A DNA stretch of 14,631 bases from an uncultured Gemmiger sp. (GCA_959018215.1 CAUEKL010000038.1:1-14631), one strand, 5' to 3'. Counted from the first letter of the stretch, positions 1 through 8,500 are shown. Notes: generated by a model not told the origin, from the sequence alone. Translations and numbers: made by a program.

Positions 1-1344
1 CCCGATATGTGCACCAACGGCACCCACACCACCCCCAAACTGCTGACCCCCACCATTGAACCGGACAAGTTCTACCCCAGCCATGAGGCCATCGACTTCT
101 ATCATCACTACGAGGAGGACATCGCCCTCTTTGCCGAGATGGGCTTCAAGACCTTCCGTACTTCCATCAACTGGACCCGCATCTTCCCCACCGGGGAGGA
201 GACCGAGCCCAACGAGGCCGGCCTGGCCTTCTATGACCGCGTCTTTGAATGCTGCAAGAAGCACGGCATCGAACCCCTGGTCACCATCAGCCACTATGAG
301 CTGCCCTACGCCCTGGTGGAAAAGTACAACGGCTGGGCGGACCGCAAGCTGGTGGACTTCTACATGAACTACTGCAAGGCCATCTTTGCCCGGTACCAGG
401 GCAAGGTCAAGTACTGGCTGACCTTCAACGAGATCAACGCCGGCATGATGCCTTTCGGCGGCGTGCTCTCCCTGGGCACCTGCCAGGGCTACCGCGGCCC
501 CGCCGTGGCCATGCCCGACGATCCCCAGACCCGCCTGCAGGCCCTGCACCATCAGTTCATCGCCAGCGCCCTGGCCGTGAAGTACGCCCATGACAACTAC
601 CCCGAATACAAGATGGGCAACATGGACTGCTTCATCACCAGCTATCCCTACACCTGCGACCCCGCCGACATCCTGGCCAACCAGCAGGCCATGCGCAAGA
701 CCAACTGGTACTGCTCCGACGTGCAGGTCCGGGGCGAATATCCTGCCTTTGCCAAGCGTCTGTGGGAGGACCTGGGCGTGACCATCCATATGGAGCCCGG
801 CGACGCCGAGATCCTGAAGGAAGGCACCGTGGACTTCTACACCTTCAGCTACTACATGTCCAACTGCATCACCACCCACAAGGATGCCGCCAAGACCGAC
901 GGCAACGTGGCCCAGGGCTTCAAGAACCCCTACCTGAAGGCCTCCGAGTGGGGCTGGCAGATCGATCCCCAGGGCCTGCGCTACAGCCTGAACGAGATCT
1001 ATGACCGTTACCGCATCCCCCTGATGGTGGTGGAAAACGGCCTGGGCGCCCGGGATACCCTGGAAGCCGACGGCACCGTCCACGACAGCTACCGCATCGA
1101 CTACCTGCGCCAGCACATCGAGCAGATGGCCGAGGCCGTCAAGGACGGTGTGGACCTGATGGGCTACACTCCCTGGGGCTGCATCGACCTGGTTTCCGCT
1201 TCCACCGGTGAGATGGCCAAGCGCTACGGCTTCATCTACGTCAACAAGTACGATGACGGCACCGGCGACTACAGCCGCCTGCGCAAGGATTCCTTCTACT
1301 GGTACAAGAAGGTCATCGCCACCAACGGCGAGGACCTGACCTGA
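1..1344 (+). CDS. 6-phospho-beta-glucosidase, GH1 family (5' end cut off by window)
   Basis: This enzyme hydrolyses phosphorylated beta-glucosides such as cellobiose-6-P or aryl-beta-glucoside-6-P after PTS uptake, in the cytoplasm. The frame is open from base 1, and GH1 proteins normally have about 30 more N-terminal residues, so the ATG at 7 is internal and the true start lies upstream of the window. The acid/base motif TFNEIN has its Glu at codon 430–432. The nucleophile motif VVENGLG has its Glu at codon 1033–1035. The C-terminal segment DLVSASTGEMAKRYG carries the Ser and Lys-x-Tyr pattern that binds the sugar phosphate in GH1 6-phospho-glycosidases of the AscB/BglA type, which is why I prefer the phospho-specific call over a plain beta-glucosidase. 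The gene ends at TGA 1342–1344 and is followed by a terminator. An upstream PTS permease gene would fit but is outside the window. The exact sugar is not determinable. Confidence 0.93.
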   Translation, partial: PDMCTNGTHTTPKLLTPTIEPDKFYPSHEAIDFYHHYEEDIALFAEMGFKTFRTSINWTRIFPTGEETEPNEAGLAFYDRVFECCKKHGIEPLVTISHYELPYALVEKYNGWADRKLVDFYMNYCKAIFARYQGKVKYWLTFNEINAGMMPFGGVLSLGTCQGYRGPAVAMPDDPQTRLQALHHQFIASALAVKYAHDNYPEYKMGNMDCFITSYPYTCDPADILANQQAMRKTNWYCSDVQVRGEYPAFAKRLWEDLGVTIHMEPGDAEILKEGTVDFYTFSYYMSNCITTHKDAAKTDGNVAQGFKNPYLKASEWGWQIDPQGLRYSLNEIYDRYRIPLMVVENGLGARDTLEADGTVHDSYRIDYLRQHIEQMAEAVKDGVDLMGYTPWGCIDLVSASTGEMAKRYGFIYVNKYDDGTGDYSRLRKDSFYWYKKVIATNGEDLT

Positions 1345-1370
1345 TCCGACATTCTCCGCTTCATCATAAA

Positions 1371-1420
1371 AGCACGGGGCGCACCGGGCCGTGGGCCCGA
1401 TGCGCCCCGCTGTTTTTTAT
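1371..1420 (+). terminator. Intrinsic terminator after the GH1 gene
   Basis: A 16-bp stem (1375–1390 with 1394–1409, one C/A mismatch) closes a 3-nt loop and is followed by CTGTTTTTTAT. It starts about 30 bp after the GH1 stop. The next gene's ribosome site follows almost directly, so this hairpin also forms the far 5' leader of any read-through HAD transcript. Confidence 0.9.
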
Positions 1421-1441
1421 CAAAGGAAAGGAACACCGCTG

Positions 1442-2287
1442 ATGCCCAAGATCATTTTTCTGGATGTGGACGGCACCCTGGTGGATTACCAGAACCGTCT
1501 GCCGGACTCCGCCGCCCTGGCCGTGCGCAAGGCCCGGGCCAACGGCCACCGGGTCTACCTGTGCACCGGCCGCAGCCGGGCCGAAATCTACCCCGACTTG
1601 TGGGCGCTGGGGATCAACGGCCTGCTGGGCGGCAACGGCAGCTATGTGGAGGATGACGGTCAGGTCATCATGCACCAGCTGCTGAGCCTGGACCAGTGCC
1701 GCCGGGTGGTGGACTGGCTCCACGCCCGGGACCTGGAATTCTACCTGGAAAGCAACAACGGTCTGTTTGCCAGCGAACGGTTTGAGGAGGTGGCCCTGCC
1801 CACCCTGCTGGAATACATCCGCCGCAAGGGCAAGGATGTGGAAGGGCTGACGGTGCGGGACATCTTCCCCGACCTGCAGTTCGGCCTGCAGGGGGAGCAG
1901 CTCTACCGGGACGATGTGAACAAGATCAGCTTTATCCTGCACAGCTATCAGGACCACCTGGACTCGGTGGAGGCGTTCCCCGACCTGCAGCCCGGCACCT
2001 GGGGCGGCAGGGGAGAGACCGCCCTTTTCGGGGACATGGGGGTGAAGAACATCACCAAGGCCCACGCGGTACAGGTCCTGCTGGACCATCTGGGGGCCGA
2101 CCGGGCCGACACCATCGGCTTCGGCGACGCCAAGGTGGACCTGCCGCTGCTGGAGGCCTGCGCCGTAGGGGTGGCCATGGGCAACGGCGGGCCGGAGATC
2201 CGCGCCGCCGCCGATTTCGTCACCGACGATGTGGAGGAAAACGGCCTGTACAATGCCTTTGTCCGCCTGGGCCTCATAGACGGATAA
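1442..2287 (+). CDS. Cof-type HAD-IIB family sugar-phosphate phosphatase
   Basis: A predicted cytoplasmic Mg-dependent phosphohydrolase of 281 residues, typical for the Cof/YidA branch. Motif I is DVDGT with the nucleophile Asp8 and general acid Asp10. Motif II is the Thr42 of CTGRS. The cap domain fills roughly residues 85–190. Motif IV is GFGDAKVDLPLLE, where the usual GDGxND is replaced by GDxxxD. The start at 1442 is chosen because GGAAAGGAA lies about 8 nt upstream; the frame remains open back to an ATG at 1391, but that codon is in the terminator loop. No good promoter is visible in the 97-bp gap, so expression may come from read-through of the preceding terminator or from a promoter inside the GH1 gene. 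Family members remove phosphate from sugar phosphates or nucleotides. Proximity to a phospho-glucosidase makes a sugar phosphate plausible, but the substrate is unknown. Confidence 0.92.
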   Translation: MPKIIFLDVDGTLVDYQNRLPDSAALAVRKARANGHRVYLCTGRSRAEIYPDLWALGINGLLGGNGSYVEDDGQVIMHQLLSLDQCRRVVDWLHARDLEFYLESNNGLFASERFEEVALPTLLEYIRRKGKDVEGLTVRDIFPDLQFGLQGEQLYRDDVNKISFILHSYQDHLDSVEAFPDLQPGTWGGRGETALFGDMGVKNITKAHAVQVLLDHLGADRADTIGFGDAKVDLPLLEACAVGVAMGNGGPEIRAAADFVTDDVEENGLYNAFVRLGLIDG

Positions 2288-2508
2288 AGCCGGGAAGAGC
2301 GCTCAAAGACCGTCTATACGGACACCGACCCGGCGCGAACACCGCTTTTTCGGCCGATATTTTTGTCAAAAATTTCACCAATATACAAAAAGAACGAAAA
2401 GGCGCGATACTTTGTGCCCACTTTTGGTTGACGTTGCGGCCCGAACATGCTACTATAATAATATCACGTCAGCACCGGATTTACCGGCGCATATGGGAGG
2501 AAACGATT
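2288..2508. promoter_or_regulatory. Intergenic region carrying the ptsH promoter
   Basis: The 221-bp gap shows TTGACG (2428–2433), a 17-bp spacer and an extended -10 TGC-TACTAT (2448–2456) overlapping a TATAAT (2454–2459), all reading forward to ptsH. An AT-rich stretch (2356–2400) lies upstream and contains the perfect palindrome TTTTTG-T-CAAAAA (2360–2372), a possible operator or UP-like element. Nearer the HAD gene there are small dyads (GAGCGCTC at about 2299–2306, CCGT-CTAT-ACGG at about 2313–2324) without a convincing T-tract, so no clear HAD terminator is seen. No cre-like box was recognised. Confidence 0.75.
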
Positions 2509-2766
2509 ATGAAAGAATTCACTTATACCATCCAGGAAGCCGTTGGCATCCACGCTCGTCCCGCCGGCCTGCTGGTCAAGGAAGTCAAGAAATATCAGAG
2601 CACCGTCACCATCACCAAGGGCGACAAGTCTGTCAATGCCCTGAAGCTGATGGCCCTCATGGGCATGGGCGTCAAGTGCGGCGACACCGTCACCGTCAAG
2701 GTGGAAGGTGCCGACGAAGAGACCGCAGCTCCCGCTCTGGAAGCTTTCTTCAAGGCCAACCTGTAA
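2509..2766 (+). CDS. ptsH: HPr phosphocarrier protein of the PTS
   Basis: HPr takes phosphate from Enzyme I on His15 and passes it to sugar-specific EIIA domains in the cytoplasm. The 85-residue product has the active-site motif GIHARPAG with His15 and Arg17 in standard positions and the common C-terminal GADEE segment. The start ATG at 2509 is preceded by GGGAGGAAA, giving a good ribosome site; the frame is open further upstream but through the promoter. An ungapped comparison from memory with Bacillus HPr places Lys46 (codon 2644–2646) where the HPr-kinase target Ser46 normally sits, and Gly52 where Bacillus has Ser52. The gene has its own strong promoter and a terminator 20 bp after the stop, and ptsI follows after 82 bp. 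Confidence 0.97.
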   Translation: MKEFTYTIQEAVGIHARPAGLLVKEVKKYQSTVTITKGDKSVNALKLMALMGMGVKCGDTVTVKVEGADEETAAPALEAFFKANL

Positions 2767-2786
2767 TTTCTGCCAAGACTCCGTCT

Positions 2787-2815
2787 GCGGCCAGCCACCT
2801 GGCTGGCCGCTTTTT
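2787..2815 (+). terminator. Intrinsic terminator between ptsH and ptsI
   Basis: A perfect 10-bp GC-rich stem (2787–2796 with 2801–2810) with loop ACCT is followed by TTTTT. It sits 20 bp after the ptsH stop and 34 bp before the ptsI start, so it should set how much of the ptsH transcript extends into ptsI. Confidence 0.88.
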
Positions 2816-2848
2816 CGTATTTCTATGGATTGAATGAGGTGTAAGCCA

Positions 2849-4528
2849 ATGATCAGTATTCAGGGCAAGGGCGTATCGTCCGGTGTGGGCATCGGCCCGC
2901 TGTATTTCTACCATCGTGCCAAGACCGCCATTCCGCGCTATACCGTGGAAGACACCGACGCCGAATGGCATCGCTTCAAGGGCGCCCAAACCGGCGCCAT
3001 CGAGCAGCTGGGCGACCTGGCCGAAAAGGCCCGCGCTGAAGCCGGCGACGAAGCCGCCATGCTGTTTGAGACCCACCAGATGATGGTGGAGGATCTGGAC
3101 TATGAGGAGGCCATCGAGGACCGTATCACCAACCAGAAGATGAACGCCGAGGCCGCCGTTGCCGATACTTCCCTGCAGTTTGCCGAGATGTTCGAGGCTA
3201 TGGACGACAGCTATATGCAGGCCCGTGCCGCCGATGTCAAGGATGTGTCCCGCCGTCTTTTGTCCATTCTCGGCGGCGCCGTTCAGGGGGGCATCGCCTC
3301 CGACGTGCCGGTGCTGCTGGCCGCCGACGACCTGGCTCCCTCCGAGACCGTTCAGCTGGACAAGTCCAAGATCCTGGGCTTCATCACCGCAGGCGGTTCC
3401 GGTTCCAGCCACACCGCCATTCTGGCCCGCACCATGGGCATTCCCGCCATTGTGGGCGTGGGCGACGCCCTCAAGCCGGAGTATGAAGGCCGTCAGGTCA
3501 TCATCGACGGCGCCACCGGCAGCGTGGTCATTGATCCCGACGACATGACCCGGGAGAAAATGATGAAGAAGCGGGAAGAGCAGCTGCGCCTGCAGCGCCT
3601 GCTGGAGACCCTGAAGGGCCAGCCCAACGTCACCAAGGACGGCAAGAGCATCCGCGTCTACTGCAATATCGGCAGCCCCGAGGATGTCCACGCCGTGCAG
3701 GTCAACGACGGCGGCGGCATCGGGCTGTTCCGCAGTGAGTTCCTGTACCTGAACTGCGAGGATTATCCCACCGAGGACCAGCAGTTTGAAGCCTACAAGC
3801 AGGTTCTGGCCGACATGGACGGCAAGGAAGTCATCATCCGTACCCTGGATATCGGTGCGGACAAGCAGATCGGCTACTTCAACCTGCCTCATGAGGAAAA
3901 CCCCGCCATGGGCATGCGCGCGCTGCGCATCTGCCTGACCCGGCCGGAGGTCTTCCACACCCAGCTGCGCGCGCTCTACCGCGCCTCCGCTTTCGGCAAG
4001 TTGCGCATCATGTTCCCCATGGTCACCAACGTGTGGGAAGTGCGGGAAGCCAAGCGCCAGTGCGAGGATGTGAAGCGGGAACTGAAGGCTGAGGGCATCC
4101 CCTACAGCGAGGATGTGGAGATCGGCATCATGATCGAGACCCCCGCCGCCGTCATGCTCAGCGACCGTCTGGCCAAGGAAGTGGACTTCTTCAGCGTCGG
4201 CACCAACGACCTGACCCAGTACACCCTGGCCTGTGACCGTCAGAACAACGACCTGGGCCGCTTCTACGATCCCCATCATCCTGCGGTGCTCCGCATGCTG
4301 AAGATGGTGGCCGACAACGCCCACAAGAACGGCATCTGGGCCGGCATCTGCGGTGAGCTGGGCGCCGACCTGACCCTGACCGAGACCTTCCTGGCCATCG
4401 GCATCGACGAACTGTCCGTCTCTCCCCGTGCGGTGCTGCCTCTGCGCAACGCCATCCGCATGACCGATACCCGGGAGACCAGCCCCCGCATCCTGGCGGC
4501 CCTGGCGGACGAGTACACCAACAACTGA
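2849..4528 (+). CDS. ptsI: PTS Enzyme I, phosphoenolpyruvate–protein phosphotransferase
   Basis: Enzyme I autophosphorylates from PEP and passes the phosphate to HPr. It is the first step of all PTS sugar uptake and acts in the cytoplasm as a dimer. The product is 559 residues, close to the usual 570. The N-terminal HPr-binding/phosphohistidine half carries GGSGSSHTAILAR with the phosphorylated His188. The C-terminal PEP-binding barrel carries RTLDIGADK (Arg331), NDLTQY (Asn453) and the CGELGAD loop with Cys501. The start at 2849 has GAGGTG 7 nt upstream; a second in-frame ATG at 2834 lies before that ribosome site and is rejected. No separate promoter is evident between the ptsH terminator and this start, so it probably depends on read-through from ptsH. 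The stop codon runs into an A-tract that belongs to the opposing gene's terminator. Confidence 0.97.
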   Translation: MISIQGKGVSSGVGIGPLYFYHRAKTAIPRYTVEDTDAEWHRFKGAQTGAIEQLGDLAEKARAEAGDEAAMLFETHQMMVEDLDYEEAIEDRITNQKMNAEAAVADTSLQFAEMFEAMDDSYMQARAADVKDVSRRLLSILGGAVQGGIASDVPVLLAADDLAPSETVQLDKSKILGFITAGGSGSSHTAILARTMGIPAIVGVGDALKPEYEGRQVIIDGATGSVVIDPDDMTREKMMKKREEQLRLQRLLETLKGQPNVTKDGKSIRVYCNIGSPEDVHAVQVNDGGGIGLFRSEFLYLNCEDYPTEDQQFEAYKQVLADMDGKEVIIRTLDIGADKQIGYFNLPHEENPAMGMRALRICLTRPEVFHTQLRALYRASAFGKLRIMFPMVTNVWEVREAKRQCEDVKRELKAEGIPYSEDVEIGIMIETPAAVMLSDRLAKEVDFFSVGTNDLTQYTLACDRQNNDLGRFYDPHHPAVLRMLKMVADNAHKNGIWAGICGELGADLTLTETFLAIGIDELSVSPRAVLPLRNAIRMTDTRETSPRILAALADEYTNN

Positions 4529-4550
4529 AAAAACGGACCGCAAGGCCCGT
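4528..4550 (-). terminator. Intrinsic terminator for the MerR-family gene
   Basis: Read on the minus strand, a 7-bp stem (4544–4550 with 4533–4539, one G·T pair) with a TTGC loop is followed by six T residues. The T-tract ends in the ptsI stop codon. It is placed about 42 bp beyond the stop of the minus-strand regulator. Confidence 0.7.
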
Positions 4551-4557
4551 AAAGCAG

Positions 4558-4593
4558 CAGGCCGTTCCCCGGCAGGGGAGCGGCCTGTTTTTT
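4558..4593 (+). terminator. Intrinsic terminator after ptsI
   Basis: A 13-bp stem (4558–4570 with 4575–4587, one G·T pair) with loop GGCA is followed by TTTTTT. The T-tract overlaps the stop codon of the convergent MerR-family gene. On the minus strand the same hairpin lacks a good T-tract, so it mainly serves ptsI. Confidence 0.9.
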
Positions 4594-5398
4594 ATGGTTC
4601 GGTTTCAGGGCGCACCCGCAGCTGCAGCTCGGTCACATGGTCGGCCTCATCCCCGGAAATGTGGATGTCCGCCAGCAGAAACTCCAGCAGCGGCCCCTGG
4701 GGGGCATAGCCCTGCCGGTGGGCTTCGGCCAGCAGGCGGGGCACCAGGTCGGCGTTCCGGCTGTTGGGACCCCGGTAAGCCAGGCAGAGATATTCCCCCC
4801 GGGGCAGGGTGCTTTCCCCTTTGGGATGCAGGATGAATACGCCGGTATACCGCTGGCAGTCTCCCCGTTTGGCGGCGTTCAGGTCCAGAAAGGACCCGAT
4901 GCCGTCGTTGCCCCATACATACAGATGGTCGGGGTCGAACCGCCGCAGCTGCTGGATCAGCGGGTCCATCTCGGCGTCGGTGCGGTAGGGCTGGTGCAGG
5001 GCATGGCAGCGCCGGGCCGGAAATTTCTGGAAAAAACATTCCCCCAGGGGCAGGCTGTAGGCCCGCCGGCAGTTGTCCATCCGCTGGTGCACCGTGCGGC
5101 GCAGGCCCTCCAGCCGGTGGATGCGGGCATCCAGCAGGGCCAGCTCATCCTCCAGCAGCTGGCGGGTGGTGGCGGCGCTGTGGTCCTGCAGATAGGCCCG
5201 GATGGTCTCCACCGGCACGTCCAGGGTGCGCAGGTCCCGGATGACGTTCAGCCGCCACACATCCTCGATGCTGTAGGCGCGGTAGCCGTTTTCGGTGCGG
5301 TGGGGCCGCAGCAGGTCCTGCTCTTCGTAGTAGCGCAGCAGATCGGCGCTGACCCCGTACAGACGGGCCAGCTCCCCGATGCGGAAATACCGCGGCAT
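4592..5398 (-). CDS. MerR-family transcriptional regulator with effector-binding domain
   Basis: A DNA-binding regulator of 268 residues. Residues 1–70 form the classic MerR winged helix (FRIGELARLYGVSADLLRYY, then ENGYRAYS and a second helical pair). Residues about 72–115 are a dimerising coiled coil. The rest, with YVWGNDGIGSFL and a late GEYLCLAYRG segment, looks like a GyrI/BmrR-type effector-binding domain for small, often hydrophobic ligands. The start has AAAGGAGG 8 nt upstream. It is divergent from the large c-di-GMP protein gene across 177 bp, so autoregulation and control of that gene are plausible by analogy with the family. No conserved Cys trio for metal or redox sensing is visible, so it is unlikely to be a metal-type MerR. 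The ligand is unknown. Confidence 0.92.
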   Translation of the reverse strand: MPRYFRIGELARLYGVSADLLRYYEEQDLLRPHRTENGYRAYSIEDVWRLNVIRDLRTLDVPVETIRAYLQDHSAATTRQLLEDELALLDARIHRLEGLRRTVHQRMDNCRRAYSLPLGECFFQKFPARRCHALHQPYRTDAEMDPLIQQLRRFDPDHLYVWGNDGIGSFLDLNAAKRGDCQRYTGVFILHPKGESTLPRGEYLCLAYRGPNSRNADLVPRLLAEAHRQGYAPQGPLLEFLLADIHISGDEADHVTELQLRVRPETEP

Positions 5399-5428
5399 GG
5401 GCGGTGCCTCCTTTCACGGGTTTTCTTT

Positions 5429-5458
5429 ATTATATCAGGCCCGGCAGGCGGGGAGCAA
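5429..5458 (-). promoter_or_regulatory. Promoter of the MerR-family gene
   Basis: The minus strand shows a perfect -10 TATAAT (5434–5429) about 30 bp before the start codon. The best -35 is the weak TTGCTC (5458–5453) at an 18-bp spacing. A weak -35 is compatible with an activator-dependent or autoregulated promoter. Confidence 0.6.
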
Positions 5459-5468
5459 CCCCGGCGCC

Positions 5469-5497
5469 TTGCATGGCCCGGGGCGCTCTGCTATAAT
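5469..5497 (+). promoter_or_regulatory. Promoter of the c-di-GMP protein gene
   Basis: TTGCAT (5469–5474), a 17-bp spacer and a perfect TATAAT (5492–5497) read toward the start at 5576. The -35 is flanked by an inverted repeat CCCCGG (5459–5464) / CCGGGG (5478–5483), a candidate operator. The leader also contains a CGGTATACCG palindrome (5538–5547) about 40 bp after the -10. Confidence 0.75.
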
Positions 5498-5575
5498 AAA
5501 AAACAATACCATGTGCCTGCATGGGACCGGTTTGTTCCGGTATACCGTGCAATATCAACCTGCCGGGGGAACGTC

Positions 5576-8500
5576 ATGGACTATGACATGAAAAAGCTGA
5601 CGCGGGAAGCCCGCGATGCGCTGAATTTTCTGGGAGAAAGCTCCCATGAATACTATTTCTATTATAATTTTCATGACCGTATGGCGGTATTTTCCCGCAA
5701 TACCTGGGAGCGGTTTGCTCTGCCCCGAACGGAAGAAAATACCTGTACCCCGCGGCAGTTGTATGAAATCGTACATCCGCAGGACCGCCCCATCCTGGCT
5801 ATGCAGTTCCGGCGTCTGTGCCGGGGAGAGGTGACATCCTACGAAGGCCGTTACCGCCTGCGGGCCCATGCGGGAGAATATGTGTGGGTCAGCAGCTGCG
5901 GCAAGAGCCAGATCGGGGAAAAGGGCCACCCCCAGTGGATGATCGGGCGAGTTGCCCCCTGTGAGTCCGAATTCACCGAGCAGCCGGATGTGTTCGACCT
6001 GAACCGCCTCAAGCAGGATGCAGAGATCTATCTGGAAGAAAAGACGCCGGCCAGCCTGCTGGTCATCGGGGTGGACAACCTGCGCTCCATCAACCTCAAG
6101 CATGGCCGCCGGTACGGAGATACGGTGCTGTCGCGGCTGTACGCCACCTTTGAGGAGGCAGTCTACGGCCGCCAGCGGGTTTACCACACGGTGGGGGACT
6201 GCTACGCGGCGATCCTGCCGTATATGGATGAGGACCAGGCCACCAAAGTCTTTCACTATGTGCGCAAGCGCATGGCCGACTGCTGCACCCTGTCTGCGGG
6301 CTGCGTGCCGCTGCTGACCTACCGCATCCCGGACGCCGAGACCCTGTACCAGTATGCCGAGGTCACCCTGGCCACCGCCAAGCGGCAGGGCCGGGATAAG
6401 ATCGTGTTTTTCTCGGCGGAAGACTATGAAAAAGAGCTCAGCGTCCTGGAGCTGAAGGACGAGCTGACCCGCAGCGTGGAACAGAACTTCCACGGCTTTT
6501 CGGTGGTCTACCAGCCCCAGGTGCGCACCGACAATCTCTGCCTGTATGGTGCCGAAGCCCTGCTTCGCTACTGGTCGGAAAAGCGGGGTGCGGTACCGCC
6601 TACCGAGTTTATCCCTCTTCTGGAGCAGTCCGGGCAGATCGGGAAAGTCGGTCTCTGGGTGCTGCAGCAGGCTCTGGCTCAGTGCGGCATCTGGCGGGAA
6701 CAGGTGCCGGACTTTCACATGAGCGTCAACCTCTCCTTTGCCCAGCTCTATGAGGAAAGCATTGCCCGGGATGTGCTGGATGCCCTGAAGGAGAGCGGCC
6801 TGCCCGGCAGTGCCCTGACCCTGGAAGTTACCGAAAGCCTGGAACTGGTGGAATACACCCGCATCAACGAAATTTTCCGGCTGTGGAAACTCAGCGGCAT
6901 CGAAATTTCGGTGGATGATTTCGGCACCGGATATTCCGGCCTCAGCCGGCTTAAAGAGCTGGAAGTGGATGAGATCAAGATCGACGGCATGTTCGTCAGC
7001 AACATCCACCGCAGCGCCTACAACTACCGTCTGCTCAGCAATATGATCCAGCTGGCGGAAAGCAGCCGCATCCGCGTGTGCTGCGAAGGGGTGGAAAACG
7101 AGGAGGAACTGCGCATTCTGCAGGAACTGGGCCCCATGCTGCTGCAGGGGTATCTCATCGCCCGGCCCTGTACCACCGCCCAGCTGGAAGCCCTTTTCCT
7201 GGAGGAAAACAACCCGGCCTGCCGGGAGCGGCAGGGGCGTATGCGTGCCATGCTGACCTGCCTGACAGCGGAGACCCTGCCGGATTTCTGCTGTGACGAA
7301 GGGGAACTGGCCCTCAAGGTGCTCAACTCCGAAAGCAATATCTATTACATCAGCGACCCCGAGACCTATGAGCTGTATTATCTCAACCCGGCGGGGCAGA
7401 GCCTGTTCGGGGTGCGGGACTACCAGGGCCGCAAGTGCTACCGGGTATTGCAGGGGCGGGACGCGCCCTGCCCCAACTGCACCAATCCCCAACTGCGGCA
7501 GGACAGCTTTCATGTCTGGGACCATTATAATGAATACTGCAAGCGGCACTTCCTCCTGCGGGACAAACTCATCGAGTTCCGCGGCCGTCCCATGCGCCTG
7601 GAGATTGCCTCCGACATCACCAAGCATGAAAACGTCAGCCGGGATACCGGTGAACGGCTCTCCTTTGCCCAGAAGATCGTGGAAAACACCGCCATCCTCT
7701 CCGGTGACGGCTGCTATGCCGACGCGGTGGACAAGGTCCTGGCCTCGGTGGGGCAGTACTATCATGCCGACCGCGCCTATCTCTTTGAGCCGACTCCCGG
7801 CCGGAAGGGGTTCTGGAGCAATACCTTTGAATGGTGTGCGTCCGGGGTGGAACCCCAGCACGATAACCTGCAGAAGGTCCCGCCCGAGGCCCTGCGCCGC
7901 TGGATGGACCAGTTCGAACGGGAACGCAGTGTCCTCATCCTCAACCTGGATACCATCCGTGCCCAGAACCCCGACGAGTGGCAGGTCCTGCAGGCCCAGA
8001 ACATCACCCGGCTGATCGCAGTGCCCCTGCGGGACGGGGGACGCACCATCGGCTTCATCGGGGTGGACAATCCCCGTACCTCTATCCGGGATGACTCCCA
8101 GATTCGGGTGCTGGCAAACTTCCTGATTACCCGCCTGCACCAGGAACGCAGCGAACACCGCTACCGGAAACTGATGCATACCGACAGCCAGGATGTCTTT
8201 GCCCGGCTGGGACTGGGGCTGTGGGTGATCTACCAGGACCCGGAATCCGGACAGCGGACCATGCTGGGGGACGATACCATGAACCGCACCCTGGGCATGG
8301 CCGGCACAATGGGAGAGGCTGAATGCTACCAGTTCTGGTACAACCGCATCAATCCCGGCTATTACGAATATGTGGACCGCTCCATGAAGAATATGGTCAG
8401 TTCCGGCAAGGTGATCCAGCTGGAATATACCTGGAAGCATCCCCAGCGGGGAGACGTGATGGTGCGCTGCACCGGGGTACGCACCGCCGACGAAACCGGG

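Noticed and set aside
2750..4543. A 597-codon open frame antisense to ptsI
   Set aside because: The sense strand encodes a full Enzyme I. The antisense product is low-complexity Gly/His/Val-rich and has no ribosome site.
4637..5575. A 313-codon upstream extension of the c-di-GMP protein
   Set aside because: It runs antisense through the MerR gene and across a clear promoter (5469–5497). The start at 5576 has a ribosome site and a convincing PAS follows.
5498..5575. A possible c-di-GMP (GEMM-type) riboswitch in the leader of the GGDEF/EAL gene
   Set aside because: The leader is under 80 nt and I cannot find the conserved GEMM core. Only small dyads, such as a TGCA…TGCA closing and CGGTATACCG, are present.
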